A DNA stretch of 64,000 nt, taken from positions 1-64,000 of the forward strand of contig JAHHIE010000014.1 in the NCBI GenBank assembly GCA_019358945.1, read 5' to 3'. Numbering within the stretch: position 1 is the first letter of the stretch; each line of letters opens with the position of its first letter. This document shows positions 36,802 to 45,261 of the stretch, piece after piece. Position numbers and translations under genes: made by a program. The notes beneath the pieces are model-generated. The model saw only the letters and a list, made by a program, of their open reading frames with translations. It had not been told where the DNA came from and ran no database searches. The stretch is from Stenomitos rutilans HA7619-LM2 (GTDB taxonomy: Bacteria > Cyanobacteriota > Cyanobacteriia > Leptolyngbyales > Leptolyngbyaceae).

Positions 36802-37293
36802 CTACCGATAGTTAGTAAATTGCAGCGCGACAGGTAGTTCTTCCTGCTTCAAGCGTTGCATGACCGCCTGTAGGTCATCTTTTGACTTGGCGCTGACACG
36901 CACGGCATCGCCTTGAATGGATCCCTGCACTTTATTGAACTCATCTCGAATGAGCTTAGTAATTTTTTTCGCGATCTCCTGACTGATGCCCTTGCGCAAG
37001 GTGATTTCTTGTCGCACCCGGTTGCCACTCGATGATTCAACCTTGCCGTAGTCAAAAATCTTCAGCGACAGATTGCGCTTAGCCGCTTTCATTTGCAGCA
37101 GGGTATGAATCGCATCCAGGGTAAATTCGCTGTCAGTACTGACTGTAATCGTGGTTTCGCCCAGCTCAAGGGTTGTTTTGGTATCTTTAAGGTCGTAACG
37201 GCTCTGAATCTCTCGCGTGGTTTGATCGATCGCATTCACGAGTTCTTGTCGATCGAACTCACTTACGACATCAAAAGAAAAGGATGCAGCCAT
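36802..37293 (-). CDS. YajQ family nucleotide-binding protein
   Basis: The 163-residue cytosolic protein matches the YajQ (UPF0234) family, start to end: [36 protein letters not shown] and QVTLRKGI-like [20 protein letters not shown]. Two members bind cyclic di-GMP and act on transcription factors in other bacteria; others have been linked to RNA or tRNA binding. No specific role can be assigned here. The gene stands alone between the AI-2E-type gene and the alpha/beta hydrolase. Confidence 0.95.
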   Translation of the reverse strand: MAASFSFDVVSEFDRQELVNAIDQTTREIQSRYDLKDTKTTLELGETTITVSTDSEFTLDAIHTLLQMKAAKRNLSLKIFDYGKVESSSGNRVRQEITLRKGISQEIAKKITKLIRDEFNKVQGSIQGDAVRVSAKSKDDLQAVMQRLKQEELPVALQFTNYR

Positions 37294-37461
37294 AGGGGGT
37301 TAGACTCTAATCGTTGGATTCAAACGTTGGATGCAAAACGTGCTGGATTTAAAGTGGGGTTTCGCTTGCTGCCTGAGTCCCTTAGTCTATAACCTACCGT
37401 CCATTGTCTCAAGTCCACCTCCAATCGTCGTGGCACTGATCGTCGCAGTACTTAAACAGAC

Positions 37462-38343
37462 GTGTCCAAATTATCTGCCCACCGCTTGTCCCACCAGGGA
37501 ACTCTGCCAAACTCTAAACGATGGCTAACACGTGCAGCAGTTTGTGTCAGCGGTTATGTTACCGTTTGCGGTTTACTGTGGTGGCAACAGCAACACTTAA
37601 TCTTCTGGCCGTCGCACAAGCTGGAACATACACCGAGTCTTTACAACCTTCGCTATCAAGACGTTTGGCTACCAATCACAGCTAGCAATGGCAGTATTGA
37701 GCGGATTCATGGCTGGTGGATTCCAGCGGCACAAGCAAAGGCTCCAGTGCTACTGTACTTTCACCACAATGCCATCAATATTGGAGCCAACGTGAGTCAG
37801 GCTCAAAAATTCCAGCAGTTAGGCTGTTCAGTGTTGCTAATTGACTATCGCGGCTTTGGGCTAAGTGAAGGCAGCTTTCCAACAGAGTCACAACTGTATG
37901 AAGATGCTCAAGCGGCCTGGGTTTACTTGACGCGCGATCGCCAGGTGCCAGCAAAACAAATTTTTATTTATGGTCATTCAGTGGGTGGAGCCGTTGCCAT
38001 TGACTTGGCTACCAAACATCCAGAGGCAGGCGCACTTATTGTGCAAAGCTCCTTCACTAGCCTACGCGATATGACTAAGCGTTTTGGGCTGTTCTGGGTG
38101 TTGCCGATTGACCTGATTTTGCGTCAGCGCTTTGATTCCTTACAGAAAATTAAATCACTCAGAATGCCACTTCTGATCATTCACGGTACGGCTGACCCAC
38201 AAATTCCAGCCGCAATGGGCCAAGCGTTGTATGACGCTGCTCCTGATCCGAAGCAGATTCTGATCATTCCCAAAGCTGGGCATGACAACAATATGTCCGA
38301 TCAGTACTACCAAGTGGTCAAGCAATTTATTGCAGCCATGTAG
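37462..38343 (+). CDS. Alpha/beta hydrolase (ABHD13/Bem46-like), membrane-anchored
   Basis: The 293-residue protein has an N-terminal hydrophobic segment (about residues 24-42) that should anchor it in the membrane, then an alpha/beta hydrolase fold. The catalytic serine lies in GHSVGG (about residue 170), the acidic residue in HGTADPQIP and the histidine in AGHDNN. The oxyanion region is FHHNAINIGANVSQ. This architecture resembles ABHD13/Bem46 proteins, whose substrates are unknown. The start is GTG at 37462; no good ribosome binding site is seen, and a start further in is possible. Confidence 0.85.
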   Translation: MSKLSAHRLSHQGTLPNSKRWLTRAAVCVSGYVTVCGLLWWQQQHLIFWPSHKLEHTPSLYNLRYQDVWLPITASNGSIERIHGWWIPAAQAKAPVLLYFHHNAINIGANVSQAQKFQQLGCSVLLIDYRGFGLSEGSFPTESQLYEDAQAAWVYLTRDRQVPAKQIFIYGHSVGGAVAIDLATKHPEAGALIVQSSFTSLRDMTKRFGLFWVLPIDLILRQRFDSLQKIKSLRMPLLIIHGTADPQIPAAMGQALYDAAPDPKQILIIPKAGHDNNMSDQYYQVVKQFIAAM

Positions 38344-38551
38344 CAGACAACCAGTAAGCAAAAATTAAAGAGCTATGCTCCTCCGCAAGCGTGATGCTCA
38401 GCCTGATACTTCTTGCTACATTATTTGTAGTTTAGTGCCGATTTGCTTACACAAAAATGTGACAAATGTAAAGCATTTTCGCTTCGTTTGTCGCCGCAAA
38501 CTGGTTTGAACGCTAAGCTAGAGACACAAAGCACTGACAGGAGTACCAGTC

Positions 38552-38887
38552 ATGTTTAAGGCGATCGCCGCTTTCAGTACGGTGATGATTCTGACCAGCG
38601 CAGCCTTGCCGACATTTGCCCAAACCAAACCAATGGGTTCAGCCGCCGCTCTTGATGGTCTTCAAGAGCGGTCTGTGGCGAGACCTTCCTCAAACGCACC
38701 CGTTTCTTCCTCTCCTCAGCGAAGTACTGATGTTCCTGCTGGCAGTGAGAAAGGGTTTCAGTTAAACCAAAAGGTGCAGTTCGTCATCAGCCCAGAGCGC
38801 GGTACGAGTCAGGTTGGTGTTTACCCGGCCGACGACCCCTCGTCAGGCAATAGAGTGCAGGTGCTTTATCAGCTTAATCAGCAGTAA
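38552..38887 (+). CDS. Small secreted protein, unknown function
   Basis: The 111-residue protein has a clean signal peptide (MFKAIAAFSTVMILTSAALP, cleavage probably after TFA at about residue 23). The mature 88 residues are Ser/Pro/Gln-rich with no cysteine. The C-terminal part (FQLNQKVQFVISPERGTSQ onwards) may form a small beta-rich domain. ATG at 38552 is preceded by a GACAGGAG ribosome binding site. No relatives are recognised. It is convergent with the response-regulator gene. Confidence 0.7.
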   Translation: MFKAIAAFSTVMILTSAALPTFAQTKPMGSAAALDGLQERSVARPSSNAPVSSSPQRSTDVPAGSEKGFQLNQKVQFVISPERGTSQVGVYPADDPSSGNRVQVLYQLNQQ

Positions 38888-39207
38888 GTCCATTCTATAC
38901 AGTGGTTCTTGATGGTTAAGCCCCAGTTCTTTGAGAACGGATATGGGGTTTAGGGCTTCGACGTGAGCGCTCAGCCGAATGGTGTTGGGTGTGGTGAACG
39001 CACGTAAAACGGCTGTAGGTGAAGCGTAAAACGCATTAAAAAGTGTGTTGCCTCTGGAATTGTGATCCACAGAGACAATGTGCTGTTGCCTACAATCTTT
39101 GCTTAATTTCACATGTCTTAACTTTGACCAAAGGCTCGGAAGTTTAAGCGAGTACGTTTGATGACGTGCCTGATATTTGATTAAAACCTCTGAGGTTTGC
39201 GTCAGTT
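38888..39207. other. Gene-free region with hairpins and repeat copy B
   Basis: The stretch lies between two convergent genes. AGCCCCA and TGGGGTTT around 38920-38950 can pair around GTTCTTTGAGAAC. The repeat described at 39123-39201 occupies the right end. An apparent reading frame on the minus strand here looks random. Confidence 0.5.
39123..39201. repeat. Hairpin repeat family 1, copy B
   Basis: It shares TTTGACCAAA, then TCGGA-GTTTAAGC and AGTACGT with copy A, and ends AAAACCTCTGAGGTTTGCG. It lies 7 bp from the response-regulator stop, between convergent genes, the same setting as copy A. Confidence 0.8.
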
Positions 39208-39753
39208 CTATTTCAGCTTTTGCTTGATAAACGCAAGGATTTGCGTCATCTGTCGCTTCAGACCGTCAATTTCGGCCTGCATTTTGGCAATCTTTTCATT
39301 CAATGCCTGCACATCGTCTGAGGGGGCTGCCGCCGCCCCTGATGCTGCTGGAGCAGATGCGACCATTGCGGGACGACGCTTGGCTTTTGCCATAGCGGTT
39401 TTGATGGCATCAATGAGTTCCTTCTGGTCAAAGGGCTTCTGGACAAACTCGAAATACTCAAACGGCTCTTGAAGCTTTTCCGTCACTTCTTCCTTGCGGC
39501 CAGACATCAGTACTAGCGGAATGGCCTGCAAGTCTTGCTGGATCTGAATCTGCTGATACACCTCCCAACCGCTGAGCCGAGGCAGCAAGAAATCTAACAT
39601 GATCAGGTTGGGACGCTCTTGGCGGATCAGGTTAAGCCCCTGAACGCCATCTTTTGCCTCCAGGACTTCAAAGTTACCCTTTGGCAACATGTCTCGAACC
39701 ATGTTGCGGATGACGTTGCTGTCATCAATGACCAGGATCTTGTGACTTGCCAC
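39208..39753 (-). CDS. Single-domain response regulator with C-terminal coiled coil
   Basis: The 181-residue protein has a CheY-like receiver domain (1-123): acidic pair in VIDDSN, phosphoacceptor Asp in MLDFLLPRLSG (about residue 54), Ser in LMSGRKEE and Lys in VQKPFD. An Ala-rich linker (about 125-150) leads to a short heptad coiled coil (LNEKIAKMQAEIDGLKRQM) that probably makes it dimeric or binds a partner. There is no DNA-binding domain, so it acts by protein contacts. GTG at 39753 is preceded by AGAGGAG. No histidine kinase gene is near. Confidence 0.9.
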   Translation of the reverse strand: MASHKILVIDDSNVIRNMVRDMLPKGNFEVLEAKDGVQGLNLIRQERPNLIMLDFLLPRLSGWEVYQQIQIQQDLQAIPLVLMSGRKEEVTEKLQEPFEYFEFVQKPFDQKELIDAIKTAMAKAKRRPAMVASAPAASGAAAAPSDDVQALNEKIAKMQAEIDGLKRQMTQILAFIKQKLK

Positions 39754-40100
39754 TACTGAACTCCTCTGGTAGAGACTGCAAGGTTAGCGAGTAAGGTGAA
39801 AGGTCGCATTGACGATGACACGGCTCAATCTCGCTGAGAGGATGAAACTCTAAGCTAAAGCCCTGGTCAATAAACCAAGGATGGAGACTTAGATAGTAAC
39901 AACTAAACGACGAGCTGTACTCAAGATTAGACGGTAATCCTGCCGCAGCACGATCTAGTTTAGCCTCAACAGAGCAGAATTGCGTCTGTTAAAGCCGTGA
40001 CCCGATCGCAAACTGACAGCCGATCTTCTCTAAATCCTTGAGAGGCATCCTTTAGAATTTGAGAAAGCGATGCTGTGTTCATCGTAGTGTGCCCAACTTT
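39754..40100. other. Gene-free region between the response regulator and lipA
   Basis: The divergent intergenic region must hold promoters for both genes. I see no strong -10/-35 pair, repeat or hairpin. Confidence 0.4.
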
Positions 40101-41030
40101 ATGTCGGCTGAAACAACCTCTTTTGATTCTGTGTCGTCCCATCGCCCTTTAGTGAGTGAAGGACTTCCAGAATGGCTAAAACGTCCAGTCGGTAAAGCAA
40201 GTGAGCTTTCAACCGTACAGCGGATTATTAAACAGCGTCAAATTCATACGATCTGTGAGGAGGGGCGCTGTCCCAACCGAGGTGAATGTTATGCCCAAAA
40301 AACTGCGACCTTCTTGTTGATGGGGCCAACCTGTACCCGATCGTGCGGCTTTTGCCAGGTGGATAAGGGGCACGCGCCCATGCCTCTTGACCCAGAGGAG
40401 CCGCAGAAAGTAGCAGAATCTGTCAGCCTCCTGGGATTGCGCTACGTGGTACTCACGTCCGTTACCCGCGATGATTTGCCTGATCAGGGCGCACGGTGGT
40501 TTGCCCAGACGATCGCCGCGATTCGCCAGCACAATCCCAAAGCGCAAATCGAAGTGTTGACTCCAGATTTCTGGGGGGGACGAGAAGGGGGTACCCCTGA
40601 TGATCTGCAAAAGGCGCGAGTGGCAACGGTTGTGCAGGCACATCCCGCTTGCTATAACCACAACCTGGAAACAGTGAGACGGCTTCAGGAGCCAGTACGA
40701 CGTGGTGCCAAATACGAGCGATCGCTGCGGGTGCTGAAGTTGGTCAAGGCTCTAAATCCTACAATGCCAACTAAATCAGGGTTGATGTTGGGGTTGGGTG
40801 AAACGGAAGCAGAGGTGCTAGAGGCATTGGCTGACTTACGTGCCGCTGGCTGCGATCGCCTCACGTTGGGGCAATACATGCGCCCATCGTTAGAGCATTT
40901 GCCTGTGCACAAGTATTGGACACCGATGGAGTTCGATCGGCTGGGAGCGCTAGCCCGTGCGATAGGATTTGCCCATGTGCGATCAGGCCCGTTAGTCCGT
41001 AGCTCCTACCATGCAGGAGAAGCCAACTGA
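40101..41030 (+). CDS. lipA: Lipoyl synthase
   Basis: It inserts two sulphur atoms into protein-bound octanoyl groups to make lipoate for 2-oxoacid dehydrogenases and the glycine cleavage system, acting in the cytosol as a radical SAM enzyme. The 309-residue protein has the auxiliary cluster motif [12 protein letters not shown] and the radical SAM motif CTRSCGFC, and ends near the conserved RSSYHAGE. Cyanobacteria often have two LipA copies; this one resembles the standard type. The frame is open upstream, but ATG at 40101 ([10 protein letters not shown]) is preferred. psaX follows on the same strand. Confidence 0.96.
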   Translation: MSAETTSFDSVSSHRPLVSEGLPEWLKRPVGKASELSTVQRIIKQRQIHTICEEGRCPNRGECYAQKTATFLLMGPTCTRSCGFCQVDKGHAPMPLDPEEPQKVAESVSLLGLRYVVLTSVTRDDLPDQGARWFAQTIAAIRQHNPKAQIEVLTPDFWGGREGGTPDDLQKARVATVVQAHPACYNHNLETVRRLQEPVRRGAKYERSLRVLKLVKALNPTMPTKSGLMLGLGETEAEVLEALADLRAAGCDRLTLGQYMRPSLEHLPVHKYWTPMEFDRLGALARAIGFAHVRSGPLVRSSYHAGEAN

Positions 41031-41207
41031 CGTTGAGGGTGCGGGGAAAGTCGTCGCGCGCTGCAATTGCTCGCTCAAACGTACAGGTTTATCTCTTTAG
41101 GTACTACTGCATCCTGACTCTCGGACGTTAAGATTCGTCCAGTGATATTACCAATGTGCGACATTCTTTGGTATTTCTTAAACAGTTGATCTCTAAGGAG
41201 TCTCTTT

Positions 41208-41351
41208 ATGACTGCACAGGCTAAGAAACAAGGACCACCTGTCACCAAAACAGGAAATCCTCCCTATCCCTTCCGTACTTTTTGGGCGCTACTGCTGCTG
41301 GGAATCAATTTTCTGGTAGCCGCGATCTACGGAGGCTATTTAAATATTTAG
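41208..41351 (+). CDS. psaX: Photosystem I subunit PsaX
   Basis: The 47-residue protein has a polar N-terminus and one membrane helix, and matches PsaX: NPPYPFRTFWALLLLGINFL corresponds to the family pattern PPYxFRTxWAxLLLxxNFLVAA. PsaX is a peripheral one-helix subunit found in some cyanobacterial photosystem I complexes, such as that of Thermosynechococcus, where it binds a chlorophyll. ATG at 41208 follows a strong CTAAGGAG site. It is separate from the psaF-psaJ-psaL group. Its small size makes it easy to miss. Confidence 0.88.
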   Translation: MTAQAKKQGPPVTKTGNPPYPFRTFWALLLLGINFLVAAIYGGYLNI

Positions 41352-41359
41352 CGTGTGCG

Positions 41360-41486
41360 GCTTCGTTTGTAGCTTGCTCTGAGTTTTTTGTAATTGTGAA
41401 TTGGGGCTTAAAACCAAAGTGAATGTGAAGTGACTTTGTTTTAGCGCCAGCCGCGTCAATGACGAATTGTAGGCTACAAACGAAGC
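41360..41486. repeat. 127-bp element with perfect 14-bp terminal inverted repeats
   Basis: GCTTCGTTTGTAGC (41360-41373) is repeated exactly as its reverse complement (41473-41486). The interior has no gene. No target duplication is clear at the ends. It lies between the psaX stop and the stop of the convergent permease gene, so it could be a bidirectional terminator or a small non-autonomous mobile element. Confidence 0.7.
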
Positions 41487-41500
41487 ACCATCAATGGGCT

Positions 41501-42373
41501 TCAAAGGGTTCCTCTAAAAATGCCCTGAGGGCGAAAGAGCAACACTAGTAACATAATGACCAGAGCGACACCAAGCTTGTACTCGGTTGGTAGCCAGTAG
41601 GTGCTCACTTCTTGGGCAATGCCGATGATGATCGCGCCTGCGATCGCTCCATAGGGATTGCCAATGCCGCCCAGAATGACGGCTGCGAACAATGGCAAGA
41701 TGAGAAACCAGCCCATGTTGGGGCGTACCGCTTCGACTAAACCCAACATGCTGCCGCTGAGCGCCGTTAAGCCACCTGCAATCATCCACGTCCAAATGAC
41801 AACGCGATCAACGTTAATACCTGTGACACGGGCTAGATCGATGTCATCTGCCACGGCTCGCATCGCTTTGCCAATCCGCGTGTTTTGCAACAGATAGTGT
41901 AGTGCCGCGATCGCCACAACTGCCAGCACAGTCACGACAATATCGTAATAGGCAATGCGTAACCCAAATATCGGTAGCGCTTCAGAAACGGGCAGGTTAT
42001 AGCTCTGGTTGCCGCCACCCCAAACCAGAATGATGCCGTTCCGTAGAAAGAGCGCTAGCCCGATCGAAATGATTACCAGCGTCGTGGAACTGGCTCGTCG
42101 CACACGCATCGGTGACCAAATCACCTTTTCGCTCACCAGCACAGCAACCACAGTCATGGCTGCTCCTACTAGCATGGCTAGCCAAATATTGACCCCGGCA
42201 GTATTGACCACCAGTGTTAGGTAAGCGCCCAGAGTCATAAAGTCACCGTGGGCAAAGTTAGAAAGGCGTAGAATGCCGTAGGTCAGTGTCAAGCCGATCG
42301 CGGCTAGGGCAATAATGCTGCCGACCGCTAGACCATTAACCACCAGTTGAGCAAGTTGAAGATCCATCAGCAT
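41501..42373 (-). CDS. Branched-chain amino acid ABC transporter permease (LivH family)
   Basis: The roughly 290-residue membrane protein has about eight hydrophobic segments and matches LivH-type permeases: VNGLAVGSIIALAAIGLTLT, YGILRLSNFAHGDFMTLGAY and GLVEAVRPNMGWFLILPLFA. In cyanobacteria such permeases serve neutral/branched-chain amino acid uptake (Nat-I/N-I type) or urea (UrtB). The second permease, ATPases and binding protein are not adjacent, so the substrate is undecided. The frame is open to 42430; ATG at 42373 or 42367 is likely, neither with a strong ribosome binding site. Confidence 0.88.
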   Translation of the reverse strand: MLMDLQLAQLVVNGLAVGSIIALAAIGLTLTYGILRLSNFAHGDFMTLGAYLTLVVNTAGVNIWLAMLVGAAMTVVAVLVSEKVIWSPMRVRRASSTTLVIISIGLALFLRNGIILVWGGGNQSYNLPVSEALPIFGLRIAYYDIVVTVLAVVAIAALHYLLQNTRIGKAMRAVADDIDLARVTGINVDRVVIWTWMIAGGLTALSGSMLGLVEAVRPNMGWFLILPLFAAVILGGIGNPYGAIAGAIIIGIAQEVSTYWLPTEYKLGVALVIMLLVLLFRPQGIFRGTL

Positions 42374-42569
42374 TTGTTGAGGCGATCGCTTTTGATTGTG
42401 CAGGATAACAGCAACCTTTGGGAAGCGCACGACCCTCTATTTTCTGCTGAGCCTGACTTGCCGCGAGGATTCAGAAGTCAGGAGCCAGAAGTCAGAATGG
42501 CTTGCCTCTCCTAACGTTTAGCTCCTGACTATTTATCTGTAACTCACTGCTGTGGACGTTTTGCAGCGG

Positions 42570-43388
42570 CTATTTTTTCTTCTTTTTCTTGCCCTTTGGC
42601 GCTTTAGGCTGAGCCGCTTTGCTAAAGCCTTGAGGTTTGGGTGGTTTCAGTGCGTCGAGTTTTTCGATGATTTGCCGTATTTCATCCAGTCCAGGTGGCA
42701 TCTTCGGCTTCAGCGCTTCAGGGGCAAAGTCTGACTCTTGCTTGAGTCCCAGTTCGACCTGGATGGAAGCCCAGGTGCCTACCATAAATTCATCGACGGC
42801 TTCAGCCGCAAACGCTTGCTCAATGAGCGGTGCTGCTTCGACTGCCTTTAAATCGAGCAAGTCACCAATCAGAATCGTGTTGAGATCGACATCGTTTTCA
42901 GCAAACGCCTCTAGCTGCTGTAGCATCGGCGCAACGCAAGCATCACGGTTCTCTGGGTGCGATCGTGCGATGTCTAGCAGGCAGTCAACAGCTGTATTGC
43001 GTCCCCAGGTTTCGTGTGAGGTATCGGTCAGGTAATCTACTAGTGTTGGAATGGCGGCTGGCCCCAGCATGGCGTACACTTTGGGCATTTCTTCGGTGAC
43101 CCAGTCGCTATCATGCTCTGCAAAAAGCTGAGTTAGTGGAGCGATCGCCGCTTCGGCATGCAGTTGCCCTAGTGCTCGCCAAGCGTGAATGGGTGCCCAA
43201 ACCTCTAGCCGATCGCTTTCTAGCTCCCAAAGCGTGCGATCGGTTGCCATGCGAATGAGTTCCGACACATCGTCTGCCGTCAGGCCAACGGTTTCAGGAT
43301 AATTGTGCCAATCACGTAAATCCATCTCATGGCAATCCCCATAGGTCAGCAGCTTTGCCACCGGATTGCTGTAAGTGTTAAGGCTCAT
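42570..43388 (-). CDS. HEAT-like repeat protein (DUF1186-like)
   Basis: The 272-residue protein consists of helical repeats of HEAT type: HAWRALGQLHAEAAIAPLTQ, MLGPAAIPTLVDYLTD and LLDLKAVEAAPLIEQAF. The end is a Lys-rich tail (KAPKGKKKKKK), which could bind nucleic acid or acidic lipid. The N-terminal block LRDWHNYPETVGLTADDVSE resembles DUF1186-type proteins. It has no signal peptide or membrane segment, and no function is known to me. It has no operon partner. Confidence 0.72.
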   Translation of the reverse strand: MSLNTYSNPVAKLLTYGDCHEMDLRDWHNYPETVGLTADDVSELIRMATDRTLWELESDRLEVWAPIHAWRALGQLHAEAAIAPLTQLFAEHDSDWVTEEMPKVYAMLGPAAIPTLVDYLTDTSHETWGRNTAVDCLLDIARSHPENRDACVAPMLQQLEAFAENDVDLNTILIGDLLDLKAVEAAPLIEQAFAAEAVDEFMVGTWASIQVELGLKQESDFAPEALKPKMPPGLDEIRQIIEKLDALKPPKPQGFSKAAQPKAPKGKKKKKK

Positions 43389-43929
43389 AAAATCATTAGC
43401 TTGCGTTCTCGCTGACTCGCTTGCATTTTAGACCTGCAATGTCCTAGGGCATGCTTTAAAACCCTCGAAAGCCTCCCACCCCCAATTCTGGAGGCTTCCA
43501 AACAGGCTTCAAAGTCCCCCAAGATTGGGGGCTTAAAGCCCTTTGGGCATACAAGAAAAGGGAGCAGAAGCTTCAGCAACGAAGCGATTAGGAGCTCTAA
43601 AACACAGCCTAGCTAGCAGATGAGTTTTCCTAGTGACTTCTTACGACTAGTACACTGTATATCAAAATCATGCGCAGTTTTCAGGTTCAGGACGGCAAGC
43701 AGCCGTAACTGTGAAGGCATAGAGCTAAAGCTTTTAGACCTTCAACTCTATGCCTCCTTTTGTGGGATTAACCTTGTGTAGAGCAACCCTCAATTATGCG
43801 TGTGATGAAGGAGCTTTGTGAAGAAGAATTTCAAAAGCCCCCTTCTCACAATCGCAGTAAGAACCGTCCCAGGGCTATATATGATCCTTCAGGTGCGCTT
43901 ACTGATTTGAGTTGTAACAAACCTTCGCC
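43389..43929. other. Gene-free region with dispersed hairpin repeats
   Basis: 43470-43560 contains repeat-like DNA with CCCCCAA-GA-TTGGGGG (43516-43531) and several GGCTTCAAA/GGCTTAAAG words. At 43715-43755 a perfect 10-bp stem (AGGCATAGAG with CTCTATGCCT) encloses an inner CTAAA/TTTAG hairpin and is followed by CCTTTTG. It could terminate a short plus-strand transcript. Small frames here on both strands look random. Confidence 0.55.
43715..43760 (+). terminator. Possible terminator hairpin in a gene-free region
   Basis: A 10-bp perfect stem (43715-43724 with 43746-43755) is followed by CCTTTT. The U-run is short. What is transcribed into it is unclear; a start near TGTATA-like DNA around 43655 is only a guess. 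Confidence 0.35.
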
Positions 43930-44550
43930 TTACCAAAGTGCACGCACGCCGCCATTAGAGGGTTGTTGCTGTGAAGTATCACCTGACGTACTTGACCCTG
44001 AATTTGTGTCAGATTGCGTGCTTGGTTGAGGAGACGATTGGTAGCTCCCTTGAGGTGCTGTCTGATTTTGTTGCGTGGTCGAGCCGTTGCCTTGGTTTTG
44101 CTCGACTTGCTGGCTGGAATTGCCACCTGTAGTTGCGCCTGGTTGGTTTGCGCCTGGTTGGTTAACACTTGGCTGATTGCTGCTATCAGGCGATGTATTG
44201 ACGCGGTTAGGATTGCTCTGGTCGCGTCCTTCTACACGGTCAGCATTGGGTGGATTGGTCGATGGGTCAGGATTGGTGGGGGCTGCACCGTTCTGTCCAC
44301 CCGTTCGATCGTTGTTTTGCTGTGTAGTTGAACTGCTGCTGGGGACCCGATTCAAGTCCTCTCCACCGTTGGTAGTGCCAGCGTCTCTACCGCCTGGATT
44401 GGTTGGCTTAACCGTTGAAGGCACGTCTTGACTTGTATTTGCGGGAGACTGCTGTGAAAAGCCGGGAAGGCCAATCAAAACGCTCAAACTGGTGACACTT
44501 AAGATACCAGTCGCTTTCACGAGTAGAGTTCTAACGTTGGTTCTGTTCAT
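43930..44550 (-). CDS. Low-complexity secreted protein rich in Asn, Gln, Ser and Thr
   Basis: The 206-residue protein has an N-terminal signal peptide (basic start, hydrophobic segment about residues 12-32, likely cleavage near GFS/QQ). The rest is built of Asn/Gln/Ser/Thr/Pro/Gly with small repeats such as NQPGANQPGA and NQPSVNQ. It has no cysteines and is probably disordered outside the cell. It ends GGVRALW. Such composition suits an extracellular or cell-wall linker, but no family is recognised. The length of real protein is uncertain because reading frames in such DNA are often long by chance; codon use and the signal peptide favour it. Confidence 0.6.
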   Translation of the reverse strand: MNRTNVRTLLVKATGILSVTSLSVLIGLPGFSQQSPANTSQDVPSTVKPTNPGGRDAGTTNGGEDLNRVPSSSSTTQQNNDRTGGQNGAAPTNPDPSTNPPNADRVEGRDQSNPNRVNTSPDSSNQPSVNQPGANQPGATTGGNSSQQVEQNQGNGSTTQQNQTAPQGSYQSSPQPSTQSDTNSGSSTSGDTSQQQPSNGGVRALW

Positions 44551-44797
44551 TTGTTTCTCCTATGGGCTTTATCTAAAACACGCGATCGGCTACTTCAGGC
44601 GTTTAACCAAACGCTTACCACCTACATTCGTGGCACCTTTTGACACAAGCAACCGAAGTCCGGTCGCACATCTGAGCAAGTAATTAACGGTTGTTCCTTA
44701 CTTGCTAAAGGTTAAAAGTCCTTGCACACTTATTTCTCTGTCTTAGGGATAAGTCCCTACTGCGTCGATCGAGGTAAAAGAGTATGCCAAAAAAAGT

Positions 44798-45181
44798 TTA
44801 CTGAAGGCTCCACGCCGCGAGCGCGATGCAGCCCCACCCAACTAAAAACGCCGTTCCTCCGAGGGGTGTAATGGCACCTAACCATTTGATACCTGTGAGG
44901 CTGAGCGCATAGAGGCTACCAGAGAAAATGGCCGTACCAGCAATAAAGGCATATCCTGCAACGCTTAGTGTTGTCGGTGCGCTTTCGGCTCGGCTTAAAA
45001 GTACGGCCACCAAAAACAGCGCTAGGGCGTGATACATCTGGTAACGAGCAGCCGTTTCAAAGATGTCCAGGGCACGTTCTGTCAAACGCTCTTTCAACGC
45101 ATGGGAGGCAAAGGCTCCAGCAGCAACGGCAAGCCCTGCGAGTACAGCCGCAATGGTCAGAAAGACGCGAGTTAAAAGCAT
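44798..45181 (-). CDS. DUF423 (YgdD-like) membrane protein
   Basis: The 127-residue protein has four hydrophobic segments and matches DUF423: AAVLAGLAVAAGAFASHALK near the start and the QMYHALALFLVAVLL and GTAIFSGSLYALSLTG blocks. It is an inner-membrane protein of unknown function, widespread in bacteria. ATG at 45181. It stands between the secreted low-complexity gene and the L7/L12-domain gene, all on the minus strand with gaps of 80 bp or more. Confidence 0.93.
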   Translation of the reverse strand: MLLTRVFLTIAAVLAGLAVAAGAFASHALKERLTERALDIFETAARYQMYHALALFLVAVLLSRAESAPTTLSVAGYAFIAGTAIFSGSLYALSLTGIKWLGAITPLGGTAFLVGWGCIALAAWSLQ

Positions 45182-45261
45182 TTTGGGCCTCGAAAAGGGT
45201 GAGGGGTGAGGAGTGAGTGGTCAGGGGTCAGCATGCTGCATGCAGTTGTTTTTCTGCCTTC

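Noticed and set aside
38843-39112. 89-codon minus-strand frame after the small secreted gene
   Set aside because: It overlaps the 3' end of that gene, has no ribosome binding site and no family.
43385-43579. 64-codon minus-strand frame
   Set aside because: It reads through dispersed repeat DNA (CCCCCAA/TTGGGGG hairpin) and ends at the HEAT-like gene start.
44014-44431. Hydrophobic open frames antisense to the low-complexity secreted gene
   Set aside because: They arise from Asn/Gln/Thr-rich codons read on the other strand; the minus-strand gene has a signal peptide and is preferred.
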